From NCBI GenBank assembly GCA_963784995.1, contig CAWATZ010000004.1:744001-808000 (forward strand): a stretch of 64,000 nucleotides of DNA. Reading direction: 5' to 3'. The notes beneath the pieces are model-generated. The model was not told the DNA's origin. It made no database searches and saw nothing but the letters and a program-made list of their open reading frames with translations. Position numbers and translations under genes: made by a program. Of the stretch, positions 9,246-17,481 are shown one piece after another. The stretch's first letter is position 1. Each line of letters opens with the position of its first letter. This DNA comes from CAWATZ01 sp963784995. Its GTDB lineage: Bacteria; Planctomycetota; Planctomycetia; Gemmatales; Gemmataceae.

Positions 9246-10656
9246 TTAATACGTGATCCGCAGCCCCAGGCTGAGCCCGTGGGCCCAGAAGGTCTGGTCG
9301 TTCCACTGCACCGCGGGCCGATTGATGGTGCTGGGAGCGGGGGTGCCGGCCGGGGGGATCGGCAAGACGTAGGGGGCCTGGGTCAGGTTCAGCTCGCGGT
9401 CAAGCTCCAGACCGGGCCGGACGGTCTTGGTCATGGCCAGGAAGGAATAACCCAGGTCGATCCAGACGTGCGGGCACAGTTCGTAGCCGAGCTGACATTC
9501 CAGGCTGGGCAGCACCGAGACGACCGACCGGCTGACCGAACCGATGTTGCTCTGCTGTGCGAAAAAGCCTCCCGTTGCCTGGCCCAGCGACGGTGCCTCC
9601 CGGCCCGGACAGCAGCGACGTGTTGCCGTTGATGGTTTGGTTCTGCTGCAAGGAACCCACTGCGAACTCTCCCTGGGCCCGGAGATACCATGTCGAGCCC
9701 CACCACTCCGTCCGGAAGCCGATCTGGGCGCCGACGAACTGGTTCTGCGTCTTGAAGGTGTCCACGATCGACAGCCCCTGGGTCGGCACCAGCGGTGTGC
9801 CCTGAAACGTGGCCATCACGGCGGAACCCGGCACGAGGAAGGAGTTGGAGGTGATGTCCATGTTCTCGGTCAAGTTCAGATAGCGGCCGCCACACATCAG
9901 GATCAGCCGGAGGTCCTCGGTCGAGGAGGAGATGACCTTGAGGAGATTGGCCTCGCCGCCCTGCACCTGGGAGTTGACCGTGACCGTCATGTTGCCGGCC
10001 AGGGCAGCGAAGCTGGATACCGGCTGGGCGGTCTCCTGGCCTGTGGTGGCGTCGTAGTAGGGCCTGCCCAGGATCGGCAGGCCCGAGTTCGGGTCGGAGC
10101 CGGCACTCAGCGTGGTGCTGTTCTGGGTCAGGAAAAAGCCATTGGCCTCCACGCCAACCGAGCGGTCGTAATCAAACCAGAAGCCGGCGGTCACCCGGCC
10201 GCCGCCGAAGGATCCCATGGCAATGTTGTTCTGGCCGATGATGGTCTGGGCGATTGGATCGTTGAGAGCGGTCGATTGACCGGTAAAGCCGAAAGGCGAA
10301 TTCAATCCCGAGGTCCGCAGCAGGGCCTGCGGATCGGGTTGATCACGAATCCACCAGAGCAGACCTTCGGCGCGAATCCAGGCCACCGGAGGCAGGCAGG
10401 GCGGCATCAGGATGCCCGAGAGGATCGGCGAGGGAGTCGGGCACGGCTGTTCCGGCACCGCGCAGGGCAGCGCGGGCACGAAGGTGGGCAGCTCCGGGAT
10501 CGCCGGCTTGGGCGGAGGGTCGGCCGGCTTGGCGGGGGCGGCAGGCGTCGTGGCAGGGCCCGGCGGCAAGGTGGAGGAAGCCGGGGGTGCCTGGGCGACG
10601 GCCAGGGCCGAGGCGGCCAGCCAGGCGACGACTACCGTTTTCCAGGGCTTGCTCAT
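9246..10656 (-). CDS. BBP7-type outer-membrane beta-barrel protein (one frameshift)
   Basis: The start ATG at 10656 gives a signal peptide (KTVVVAWLAASALAVAQA) followed by a Pro/Ala-rich linker. The body has the pattern of planctomycete BBP7 outer-membrane proteins: WIRAEGLLWWIRDQ, GGGRVTAGFWFD, VGVEANGFFL, GGRYLNLTENMDI, VGAQIGFRTEWWGSTWYLRAQGEFAVG, and a C-terminal aromatic strand LSLGLRITY. The frame changes near 9590 (before GFFAQQSNIGSV), so the last 115 residues are in another frame. It is transcribed towards the DUF1501 gene. Pore or adhesin role is not known. Confidence 0.82.
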
Positions 10657-11020
10657 GGGGAACCCTTCCACGCTTGAAATGGACGCGGCCGCGGCTGCGA
10701 CACCGCTCCTTACTCCTATCGGCAATACAACCCGTAAGTTCCATTTTTCCCGACTTGAATGAATGATCGTTTCTCCCGGACCAGCAAAAGAAGGAAACGC
10801 CAGAAAAAGGTGGAGTCTGGGTGAAGGGGAGAAACCTGTAGGGAACGCCCTCCGTGGCGTTCCGTTGGGAGCGGAACGCCACGGAGGGCGTTCCCTACAG
10901 CGCGTTCTGCGTGGGAGCGGAACGCCACGGAGGGCGTTCCCTACAGCTCCTTGTCCGCGACGGAAGAGGTTCCTATCCTGAAATGAGCCCGTTCCCCGAT
11001 CCTTCAGGTTTCCGACTGCC
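10657..11020. other. Divergent intergenic region with repeated hairpin element
   Basis: No gene is seen. The region separates the divergent BBP7 and def genes and must hold both promoters. About 110 bp of it is the triple repeat at 10836-10946. Confidence 0.5.
10836..10946. repeat. 28-bp unit present once inverted and twice direct
   Basis: CTGTAGGGAACGCCCTCCGT... (10836-10863) is the perfect reverse complement of 10873-10900, and the latter unit recurs directly at 10919-10946. The first pair forms a hairpin with a 9-nt loop. Confidence 0.93.
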
Positions 11021-11704
11021 ATGTCCGAGAACCAGGCCGAACCGTCCGCTCTCCGCATTGCTCAGCTGGGTCAGCCCGTCCTGCGCCGCAAGGCGGAGCC
11101 GGTCCCCGACAGTGCCTTTGGCACGGAGGAACTGCAGGCCGTGGTCGAGGCGATGCTGGCAACGCTGGAGGTAAAAGGAGGCGTGGGCCTGGCCGGGCCG
11201 CAGGTGTTCCTCAGTCAGCGGCTGTTCCTGGCGGCCGTGGCGAGTCCCTCGGAGGAAGAAGGAATCGAGCTGGACGTCTTTGTGAACCCCCGGCTCACTC
11301 CCGTGGGCGACGACGTGGACACGGCCTGGGAGGGGTGCCTGAGCTTCCCCGAGTTGACCGTCCTGGTGCCGCGGTACAGAAAGGTGCGGATTGAGTATCA
11401 GGGGCTGGACGGCCGGTGGCGGATGCGTGAGCTGTCCGGGTTTCCGGCACGGGTGGTGCAGCACGAAAACGACCATCTGGACGGGACCTTGACCATCGAC
11501 CGGGCGCGCAGCACGCACGACATCGTCAAGACGTCGGAGATGGCCGCGGTGCTGCGCGAACGCGGGGAGATCAGCGTCCCGGAAAGGAGCGGCGGCCAGG
11601 CGTGTCCGCCTCCGGATGCAGGATCGGCTGCCAGCACATTGCCTCCCGGCGCAGCGACCACTCCCGGCGGAGGCCCGCCAGCTGGGCCGAGCGAGGAGGG
11701 TTGA
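11021..11704 (+). CDS. def: Peptide deformylase
   Basis: It removes the formyl group from the N-terminal Met of new proteins, using a metal held by one Cys and two His. All three family motifs are present: GVGLAGPQ (motif 1, with Gly-Pro where Ala-x is usual), EGCLSFP (metal Cys) and QHENDHLDG (HExDH, two His and the catalytic Glu). The usual deformylase ends near residue 185. Here a Pro/Gly-rich tail of about 40 residues follows, and its last 134 bp overlap the end of the gene on the other strand. That overlap makes the tail's reality less certain. Confidence 0.93.
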   Translation: MSENQAEPSALRIAQLGQPVLRRKAEPVPDSAFGTEELQAVVEAMLATLEVKGGVGLAGPQVFLSQRLFLAAVASPSEEEGIELDVFVNPRLTPVGDDVDTAWEGCLSFPELTVLVPRYRKVRIEYQGLDGRWRMRELSGFPARVVQHENDHLDGTLTIDRARSTHDIVKTSEMAAVLRERGEISVPERSGGQACPPPDAGSAASTLPPGAATTPGGGPPAGPSEEG

Positions 11705-12197
11705 TCGACCGCTGCCGCAGCTCGGCGTGTTCCGTCTCGGTCAGGACGAACTGGGCGTGGTGGACCGAACTGGCCGAGACCGTCAATTCCAGTTGCTCGT
11801 AAGGCACCCCGAGCAGACCGACCAGGAACAGGATCAGGGCCTCGCCGGCTGGGCGGGGCAGGTAGCCGCCGACCACGCTAAGGGAAAGATGGTGGGCGTA
11901 CGAGGAGCCATCCCGGCTGACGGTGAAATGGAGCAGCAGGCCGCGGCTGGTAGCCAGCACGCGGGGGTCACGCGGCAGCGGGGCGAAGGCGGCGGGAGAG
12001 GCCAGCAGCAACCGGCAGGCGGCCCGCTTGACGGGCTCCAGACCCTCGGCCACTTCCAGCAAATGCGGCCCGGCGAGCAGTCGGCGCGTCAGCCGGCCCC
12101 GCAGCAGCCGCCAGCCGGCCAGGCCGGCCAGGAGCAGCACCGTAACAGCCGCCACGAGGGCAATCTCGTTACTCCAGACCATTGGGAATCTCGGCAT
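11571..12197 (-). CDS. Hypothetical membrane-anchored protein
   Basis: The frame opens upstream, but the ATG at 12197 (MPRFPMVWSNEIALVAA) places one membrane segment (ALVAAVTVLLLAGLAGWRLL) at the N-terminus, a sensible arrangement. The remaining 170 residues are soluble: PRDPRVLATSRGLLLHFTV, AHHLSLSVVGGYLPRPAGEALILFLVGLLG, FVLTETEHAELR. I do not recognise a family. It converges with def and overlaps its 3' end by 134 bp. Confidence 0.6.
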   Translation of the reverse strand: MPRFPMVWSNEIALVAAVTVLLLAGLAGWRLLRGRLTRRLLAGPHLLEVAEGLEPVKRAACRLLLASPAAFAPLPRDPRVLATSRGLLLHFTVSRDGSSYAHHLSLSVVGGYLPRPAGEALILFLVGLLGVPYEQLELTVSASSVHHAQFVLTETEHAELRQRSINPPRSAQLAGLRREWSLRREAMCWQPILHPEADTPGRRSFPGR

Positions 12198-12342
12198 TCG
12201 GTCTCGGCAAAGAAAGGGTTGGCCCACCTGCCGCCTTCCCTTGATTGTAACGCCTGCCTGATACTCTGCCCATGCCGGCACGCCCGGACCGGGCCACGGA
12301 TTTCCCCGCACGGTCGTCGTACCCTTGCGGCCGGCAATCGGT

Positions 12343-12348
12343 TATAAT
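12343..12348 (+). promoter_or_regulatory. Possible -10 box TATAAT upstream of the FHA gene
   Basis: A perfect TATAAT stands 32 bp before the proposed FHA start at 12380. No good -35 box at 17-bp spacing is visible. If it is real, the in-frame ATG at 12347 cannot be used, which supports the start at 12380. Confidence 0.4.
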
Positions 12349-12379
12349 GTGGGAAGCCTTACTCTCCCGGGTGGTCCTC

Positions 12380-13216
12380 ATGATCGTCAAACTCCGGACA
12401 AAGCAAGGACGGAAACCGAGCCCAACGTTGCTCCTTCGCGGCCCCGAAGCCATCTTTGGCCGGGCCCACGGTAACAGGGTCCGCATCCCTTCCTCCGAGG
12501 TCAGCCGCAGACACTGCCGGCTGTGCATGCGCGGTGGCACGGTGACCATCGAGGACCTGGGGAGTCTCAACGGCACCTTTCTCAACAAGAAACGAATCGA
12601 GGGTGAGGTGGAGGTCCACTCCGGGGACAACATCGAGGTGGGGCCGGTGACCTTTTTCGTCGAGTTACTCGAGGAAGAACCCGTCATGGTCACTCCTGAA
12701 GAAACGGACGAGGAGGCTCCGGTGGTGCTGGAAGAGATCGACGTGGATCTGGTCGAGGAGGAACCGGTTCCCCCCCGGAGCGAATCCGCTACCAGGAAGG
12801 GCAAACTGCTTGCTGACAAGGCCAAACGGATGGAAGGCAAACCCGCGCGGCTCGCTGGACCCAATGAGGCCACCCTCGAGGAGGACGTTGAACTGGTTGC
12901 GGAAGAGGAGCCGGAGAAGCCTCCCCCGGAGCAGGAGGAGACGGAGCCCATCCGGCTCGCCGGTGCAAAGCCACGGCCCCCGGCACAACCGCGGCCGCCC
13001 ACTCCGCCCGCGGCACCCAGGAAGCCGGCTGCTCCCTACCGGATCGAGGACGACGACATGATTCCCCAGGCCGGCGAACGTCCTCGGGAGGAGAAAGAGG
13101 CCATTTACGTCGATTTCGACCAGGCGTGGAAAGTCCCCGAAGCGAACGAACTGCGCGACATCTTGCACGGGCTGGAACATGGCGAAGCGGTCGAGGACGG
13201 GGAGGAGCCGAAGTAA
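12380..13216 (+). CDS. FHA-domain protein
   Basis: The FHA domain occupies about residues 1-90: FGRAHGNRVRIPSSEVSRRHCRL carries the phosphothreonine-binding Gly-Arg and Ser-x-x-His, and SLNGTFLN the NGT loop. The rest, about 190 residues, is acidic and Pro/Glu-rich (VVLEEIDVDLVEEEPVPP, PRPPAQPRPPTPPAAPRKP) and looks disordered. The C-terminus is more conserved-looking: YVDFDQAWKVPEANELRDILHGL. It probably acts as a phosphothreonine reader for one of the nearby Ser/Thr kinases; this is inference. Confidence 0.85.
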   Translation: MIVKLRTKQGRKPSPTLLLRGPEAIFGRAHGNRVRIPSSEVSRRHCRLCMRGGTVTIEDLGSLNGTFLNKKRIEGEVEVHSGDNIEVGPVTFFVELLEEEPVMVTPEETDEEAPVVLEEIDVDLVEEEPVPPRSESATRKGKLLADKAKRMEGKPARLAGPNEATLEEDVELVAEEEPEKPPPEQEETEPIRLAGAKPRPPAQPRPPTPPAAPRKPAAPYRIEDDDMIPQAGERPREEKEAIYVDFDQAWKVPEANELRDILHGLEHGEAVEDGEEPK

Positions 13217-13218
13217 GC

Positions 13219-13255
13219 CGAACCCCTGCCCGCTTCGGGGAGGGGTTTTCTTTGG
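13219..13255 (+). terminator. Rho-independent terminator of the FHA gene
   Basis: AACCCCT pairs with AGGGGTT and CCC with GGG around the loop GCTTCG, and the stem is followed by TTTTCTTT. It sits just past the FHA stop at 13216. Confidence 0.75.
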
Positions 13256-13258
13256 AGG

Positions 13259-13351
13259 CACTAACGGCACGGCGAGCGGCGCGGCGTAAGCCCGCCGGTA
13301 AGGGCTTTCTACCGGCGGGCTGACGCCGCGCCGCTCGCCGTGCCGTTAGTG
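13259..13351. repeat. Hairpin with 41-bp arms
   Basis: The left arm 13259-13299 (starting CACTAACGGCACGGCGAGCG) and right arm 13311-13351 match as reverse complements with one mismatch and an 11-nt loop. It follows the FHA terminator. Confidence 0.93.
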
Positions 13352-13843
13352 GTTCTTTGCGCAAAAAACATCCGGAAGCGTGCAAGCTCCAGGGGGGCTC
13401 GGAGCCGTGCAACACTTCCGGAAGCAGCTTACGCCGGGAAACGAGCGGAAAACCTTTCCCTTCGTTCCCTCCTCCTCAAGCCGAGGAGCGCGGTGAATAG
13501 CATTCAAGGTAACTTCGGAATGCGGCCCTTGCTCCCAGGGCCGCAGACCACTGCAATAGAAAAAACGACAGGACCCAGGTCCGCAGCCGCAGGCTTGAGC
13601 CTGCGTTGGCTGTCTGAGCGATCCAGTTTCGGAATCCCGAGTCGTTCTACCCTTGCTCTCAGATCGGAAACTCACGACCTGTAGAATAGATAGGTTCCAG
13701 CCGAAGATTATTCGACCGTGAGGTCATGATACGACCCGCAAAGAGCGAATGTCAAGCGAAAAGCGGGAAAAGCGGCGAGCCAGGCGAGCTGTTGGGGTGT
13801 AGCATGGCCCAGAGAAGCAACACCCTCCTGAGCAGGAGCAACC

Positions 13844-15835
13844 GTGGGGAGATCGCGCATCCGCTTTGCCTGCTTGTGGCTATCGCTGCTGGCCCGTGGC
13901 CTGGCCGACTGGGGGCTGCGCATCCTGGCCCTGCTGGCCGCGGCCGGGTCGCTCCTGAAGGACCTTCCCTCGTCCGGACACCTGGCCACGACCGTGTTCA
14001 TCGCCCCCTTCCTGGTCCTGGCACCGTTCAACGGCTGTCTGAGCAATAGTCTGCCGCGCCGCCTGGTGCTGGCCGGCAGCGCCGGGTTGGCCCTGCTGGT
14101 CGTCCTTCTGTTCGGCCTGGTCGAGGGACCGTGGCTGCTCTGTCTGGCTCTGACGGCAGTGGCCTCGGCAGTATACAGCCCCGCACGCTTTGCCATGCTC
14201 CCGGCTGCGGCCACGGATACCGGGCTGCCGCTTCCCCGCCTCAATGGCTGGGCCGAGGCGGGCACGGCGGCCGGCATTGTCGGCGGCATCGGCCTGGCCT
14301 GGGCGGTCAACGGTCCCGCCTGGCCGGGAGAATTCATGACCCTCACCGCTCCCCCGGTCCTGCTGCTGCTGGCCCTGAATGCCTGCTGTTTCCTGACCGC
14401 GCTGCCGGCCTGGTTCCCTTCCGACGCGCGCCGGCCGGAGCCGCCGGTCCAGGCGGTGGCCGGCTTTTTCCGCGATAGCGGCCGAATCCTTCGTCCGGGA
14501 TCGGCGCGCGGCTTCCTGCTCGGTCTGGCGGGGTTGCAGGCGGTCCTCACGGCCGCGACCATGGCGGTCCTGGCCCAGGCCATGCCGGTGGAACGGAACG
14601 GCCAGCCGGGGGGGCTGCTGTGGGCCATCGGGACCCTGGCGGTGGGGGCCGTGCTGGGCTGTGCCCTGGCCAGTCTGCAAGGCAATCCGCGCCGCAGTCC
14701 GGGCCTGATCCCGGTGGGCGTGACCGGTCTGACGGCGATCCTGGCCTGGACCGCCTGGAGCTTCCAACCCGAAGCCGGGGTGCCGCTCTGGCCCTGTGTG
14801 CTGCTGGGCCTGCTGGGCGGCCTGACCAATGCGGCGCTGCGTTCGGCCTATCTGGCGGCCGTCCCCGCCGACGCCCGCGGCAACGGCATGGCTGTCATGA
14901 ATGCCCTCATTTACCTGCTGACCATTGTGCTGGCCCTGCTGCTGCTGCTCCTGACGTGCGGCGTCCAGCTGCTGCCGAGCGTCTCGGCCCAGCTGCTCTT
15001 CCTGACCGTGCTGGCGGCGGCCGGCACCGTGCTGGCCTGGCGCTACCTCTTGCCGCCCTTCGTGGAACTGCTTTGCGAACTCTGCATGGTGCCGATGTAC
15101 CGCATTCGCATCCACGGTCCGGGCAAGGACCACTTGCCGCTGCACGGTCCGCTGCTCGTCGTCGCCAACCACTCGTCCTACCTCGACCCCTTCTGGCTGG
15201 GCAAGGTGATCCCGCGCCACCTGCGACCGCTGATGACCAGCGAATTCTACGATAGGCCCATCCTCCACTGGCTGATGGTCCACGTCACCCGCGCCATCCG
15301 GGTGGAGCGTGGCTACAAGCGCGAGCCGATCCCCGAGGGCGGCAAGCCGGCCCGGCCGATCGACCGGCTGCCGGAGCTGCGCGAGGCCGTGGCCGCCCTG
15401 CGCCGGGGCGAGTGCCTGGTGCTGTTCCCGGAGGGGATGCTGCGCCGCCGGGAAGATCAGCTGCTGCGGCGCTTTGGCCAGGGGATCTGGCACGTCCTGA
15501 GCGCGCAGCCCGACACGCCGGTGCTGGTCTGCTGGATCGAGGGCGGCTGGGGCAGCTGGGCATCCTATGCCGGAGGACCGCCGATCAAGAACAAGCGACT
15601 TGACCGCCGGCGGCGGATCGACATTGCCTTCGCCGAGCCCGCTCCCTTACCTACCGCGGTCCTCGCCGACCACCACAAGACCCGGGCTTATCTGATGCGG
15701 GCTTGCCTGGAGTGCCGCCGCTACCTCGGCCTGGAAGTCCCGGCAAGCGCGGTGGAGTCCGCCGAGGAGGAAGACCCAGCAAAACGCCCCGATCCCAGGG
15801 GCAACGATTCCGAACCTCATCAAATCAACACCTGA
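13844..15835 (+). CDS. MFS (LplT-like) and PlsC acyltransferase fusion
   Basis: The GTG start at 13844 is fixed by AGGAG at 13834-13838. Residues 1-410 are a major-facilitator domain with about 10-12 membrane segments. Residues 420-620 are a lysophospholipid acyltransferase with the catalytic NHSSYLDP (NHx4D, His acts as base) and FPEGMLRR (glycerol-phosphate binding). The layout matches the LplT/Aas system in which lysophospholipids are flipped inward and re-acylated, here joined in one chain. An acyl-ACP synthetase domain as in full Aas fusions is absent. The C-terminal 40 residues are charged and probably disordered. Confidence 0.87.
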   Translation: MGRSRIRFACLWLSLLARGLADWGLRILALLAAAGSLLKDLPSSGHLATTVFIAPFLVLAPFNGCLSNSLPRRLVLAGSAGLALLVVLLFGLVEGPWLLCLALTAVASAVYSPARFAMLPAAATDTGLPLPRLNGWAEAGTAAGIVGGIGLAWAVNGPAWPGEFMTLTAPPVLLLLALNACCFLTALPAWFPSDARRPEPPVQAVAGFFRDSGRILRPGSARGFLLGLAGLQAVLTAATMAVLAQAMPVERNGQPGGLLWAIGTLAVGAVLGCALASLQGNPRRSPGLIPVGVTGLTAILAWTAWSFQPEAGVPLWPCVLLGLLGGLTNAALRSAYLAAVPADARGNGMAVMNALIYLLTIVLALLLLLLTCGVQLLPSVSAQLLFLTVLAAAGTVLAWRYLLPPFVELLCELCMVPMYRIRIHGPGKDHLPLHGPLLVVANHSSYLDPFWLGKVIPRHLRPLMTSEFYDRPILHWLMVHVTRAIRVERGYKREPIPEGGKPARPIDRLPELREAVAALRRGECLVLFPEGMLRRREDQLLRRFGQGIWHVLSAQPDTPVLVCWIEGGWGSWASYAGGPPIKNKRLDRRRRIDIAFAEPAPLPTAVLADHHKTRAYLMRACLECRRYLGLEVPASAVESAEEEDPAKRPDPRGNDSEPHQINT

Positions 15836-15900
15836 TCCTCTTCGATTTCCTCACGTGGTTGCTGTATTGATTCATTTGCTGGTTCCAGGGTATGCAAAGC

Positions 15901-15950
15901 GTAGGACGGCTCTCCCGAGCCGTCCAGACGGCTCGGGAGAGCCGTCCTAC
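15901..15950. repeat. Perfect 24-bp inverted repeat
   Basis: GTAGGACGGCTCTCCCGAGC... at 15901-15924 is followed after 2 nt by its exact complement at 15927-15950. It lies between the acyltransferase stop and the glycosyltransferase start at 15970. Confidence 0.95.
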
Positions 15951-15969
15951 GTATCCTTTGAGGTGCGCG

Positions 15970-17190
15970 ATGCGCCGGGGACCGTTCCGCCTGGTGCTGG
16001 TCACCGAGACCTTTCCTCCCGAGGTCAACGGGGTCGCTCGCACTCTGGGCCGGTGGGTCGAGACGTTTCGTGCCCGGGGTCACAACGTCCAGCTGATCCG
16101 GCCTCGGCAGCCCAGCGAGCCGCCGTTGCCCGAACACGTTCATGGCATCGCCGTGCCGTTCTATCCCAAGGTCCGCCTGGGCGTGGCCAGTCCGGTCCGG
16201 CTGAGGGCCATGCTGGAGCAGAAACGCCCCGACCTGATCCACGTGGCCACCGAGGGGCCGCTGGGACTGGCCGCCCTCTGGGCCGCTGGGACCCTTGGGG
16301 TGCCGGTGGCGAGCAGCTTCCACACCAATTTCGACCACTACCTCAACCACTACGGTTTCGGCGGGCTGGAAGCGCTGGTGCTGGCCTATCTGCGCTGGTT
16401 CCACAACAGCACCCAGGTCACACTGGTCCCCAGCCAGAGCACGCGCCGCCGGCTCCTGGAAGTCGGCGTGCAGCGGGTCGAGATCTGGTCGCGCGGCGTC
16501 GATGGCCGGCTGTTCCATCCGCGCCATCGCAGCGAGGAGTTGCGCCGCTCCCTGGGTCTGGCCCCGGACGACGTGCTGCTGCTCTGCGTCGGCCGGCTCG
16601 CGGTCGAGAAGAACCTGCCGGCCCTGACCGTGGCCTATGCCCGGCTGCGGCAACGTCTGCCCGAGGGGATGCGCGAGCGCGTCCGGCTGGCCCTGGTCGG
16701 CGATGGGCCGCTGCTGCCGGGGTTGCTGGCCGCGCAGCAACCGGGGGTGATCGTGGCCGGCGAGAAGCACGGCGAGGAACTGAGCCGCTGGTACGCCAGC
16801 GCGGACGTGTTCGCCTTTCCGTCGTGCAGCGAGACGTTCGGCAACGTGGTGCTGGAGGCCCAGGCGAGCGGCCTGCCGGTGGTCGCCTTCGACGCGCAGG
16901 CGATGACCGAGCGGATCGTCACGGGGGCGGACGGGTTCCTGGTGCCGCGCGATGGCGACCTGGCCGAGCCGATGCTGCGCCTGTGCCACGACCTGTCGCT
17001 GCGCGGCAAGCTGGGCCTTGCCGCCCGGGCCAAGGCTCAGCGGCAGACGTGGGAAGCGATCTTCGATGAGCTGGAAGCTCTCTACGGCCGGCTGATCGCG
17101 GAACACGATCGCAACCGACCCCCTTCCCCCCTGCCCACGAGTTGGCTCTCGGCATCTGGGCAACAGCCGGCTCCTGAGTTTCGCCACTGA
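15970..17190 (+). CDS. Glycosyltransferase family 4 (GT-B)
   Basis: It transfers a sugar from a nucleotide-sugar donor; acceptor unknown. The ATG at 15970 starts MRRGPFRLVLVTETFPPEVNG, the usual GT4 opening; an upstream in-frame ATG lies before the hairpin and is rejected. Motifs: GVART, SSFHTNFDHYLNHYG, VPSQSTRRRL, VGRLAVEKNLPAL, and the donor-binding FAFPSCSETFGNVVLEAQASGLPVV (two conserved Glu). It resembles alpha-mannosyltransferase/MgtA-type and diacylglycerol glycosyltransferases. The upstream lysophospholipid acyltransferase makes a lipid substrate plausible but unproven. Confidence 0.88.
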   Translation: MRRGPFRLVLVTETFPPEVNGVARTLGRWVETFRARGHNVQLIRPRQPSEPPLPEHVHGIAVPFYPKVRLGVASPVRLRAMLEQKRPDLIHVATEGPLGLAALWAAGTLGVPVASSFHTNFDHYLNHYGFGGLEALVLAYLRWFHNSTQVTLVPSQSTRRRLLEVGVQRVEIWSRGVDGRLFHPRHRSEELRRSLGLAPDDVLLLCVGRLAVEKNLPALTVAYARLRQRLPEGMRERVRLALVGDGPLLPGLLAAQQPGVIVAGEKHGEELSRWYASADVFAFPSCSETFGNVVLEAQASGLPVVAFDAQAMTERIVTGADGFLVPRDGDLAEPMLRLCHDLSLRGKLGLAARAKAQRQTWEAIFDELEALYGRLIAEHDRNRPPSPLPTSWLSASGQQPAPEFRH

Positions 17191-17223
17191 GGTTACTGTC
17201 TTCCTCGTTGCCATCAAATCTTA

Positions 17224-17310
17224 GCCGAGCCGCGCACGCAGCGCAGCGGAGTAAGCGGCCTTGCGGGCTTCCGGACCGCTTACTCCGCTGCGCTGCGTGC
17301 GCGGCTCGGC
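17224..17310. repeat. Family A inverted repeat, copy 2
   Basis: Perfect 35-bp arms (17224-17258 and 17276-17310) contain the same core as the repeat at 9122. It lies directly before copy 3 in the gap between the converging glycosyltransferase and subtilase genes. Confidence 0.95.
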
Positions 17311-17325
17311 GGGCCTGCTCTGTCT

Positions 17326-17428
17326 GAGCCGCGCACGCAGCGCAGCGGAGTAAGCGGCCCTGCGGCTTCCGGGCCTAAGCGCCGCGGGCTTCCGGGCCGC
17401 TTACTCCGCTGCGCTGCGTGCGCGGCTC
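17326..17428. repeat. Family A inverted repeat, copy 3
   Basis: Perfect 34-bp arms (17326-17359 and 17395-17428) share the family A core, with a longer 35-nt GC-rich loop. Copies 2 and 3 form a tandem pair. Confidence 0.95.
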
Positions 17429-17481
17429 GGCGGGCCTGCAAAAATCCAGAGGGACACCGCAATTGGTGGGGCCGCCTGAGC

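Larger units (their letters stand above)
13217..13843. other. 627-bp intergenic region, no gene seen
   Basis: After the terminator and the hairpin at 13259-13351 there are about 480 bp with no convincing gene. Short stems are present (GCGGCCCT...AGGGCCGC and CGCAGGCTTGAGCCTGCG near 13590) that could belong to a structured RNA or be chance. It is less GC-rich than the genes and probably holds the promoter of the next gene. Confidence 0.5.

Noticed and set aside
12347..12379. Longer FHA start at ATG 12347
   Set aside because: This ATG overlaps a TATAAT box, and the FHA domain begins normally at MIVKLRTKQG (12380).
13360..13720. Small genes in the gap before the acyltransferase
   Set aside because: Frames of up to 114 codons exist but lack start signals, codon pattern or any domain; the stretch was left as non-coding.
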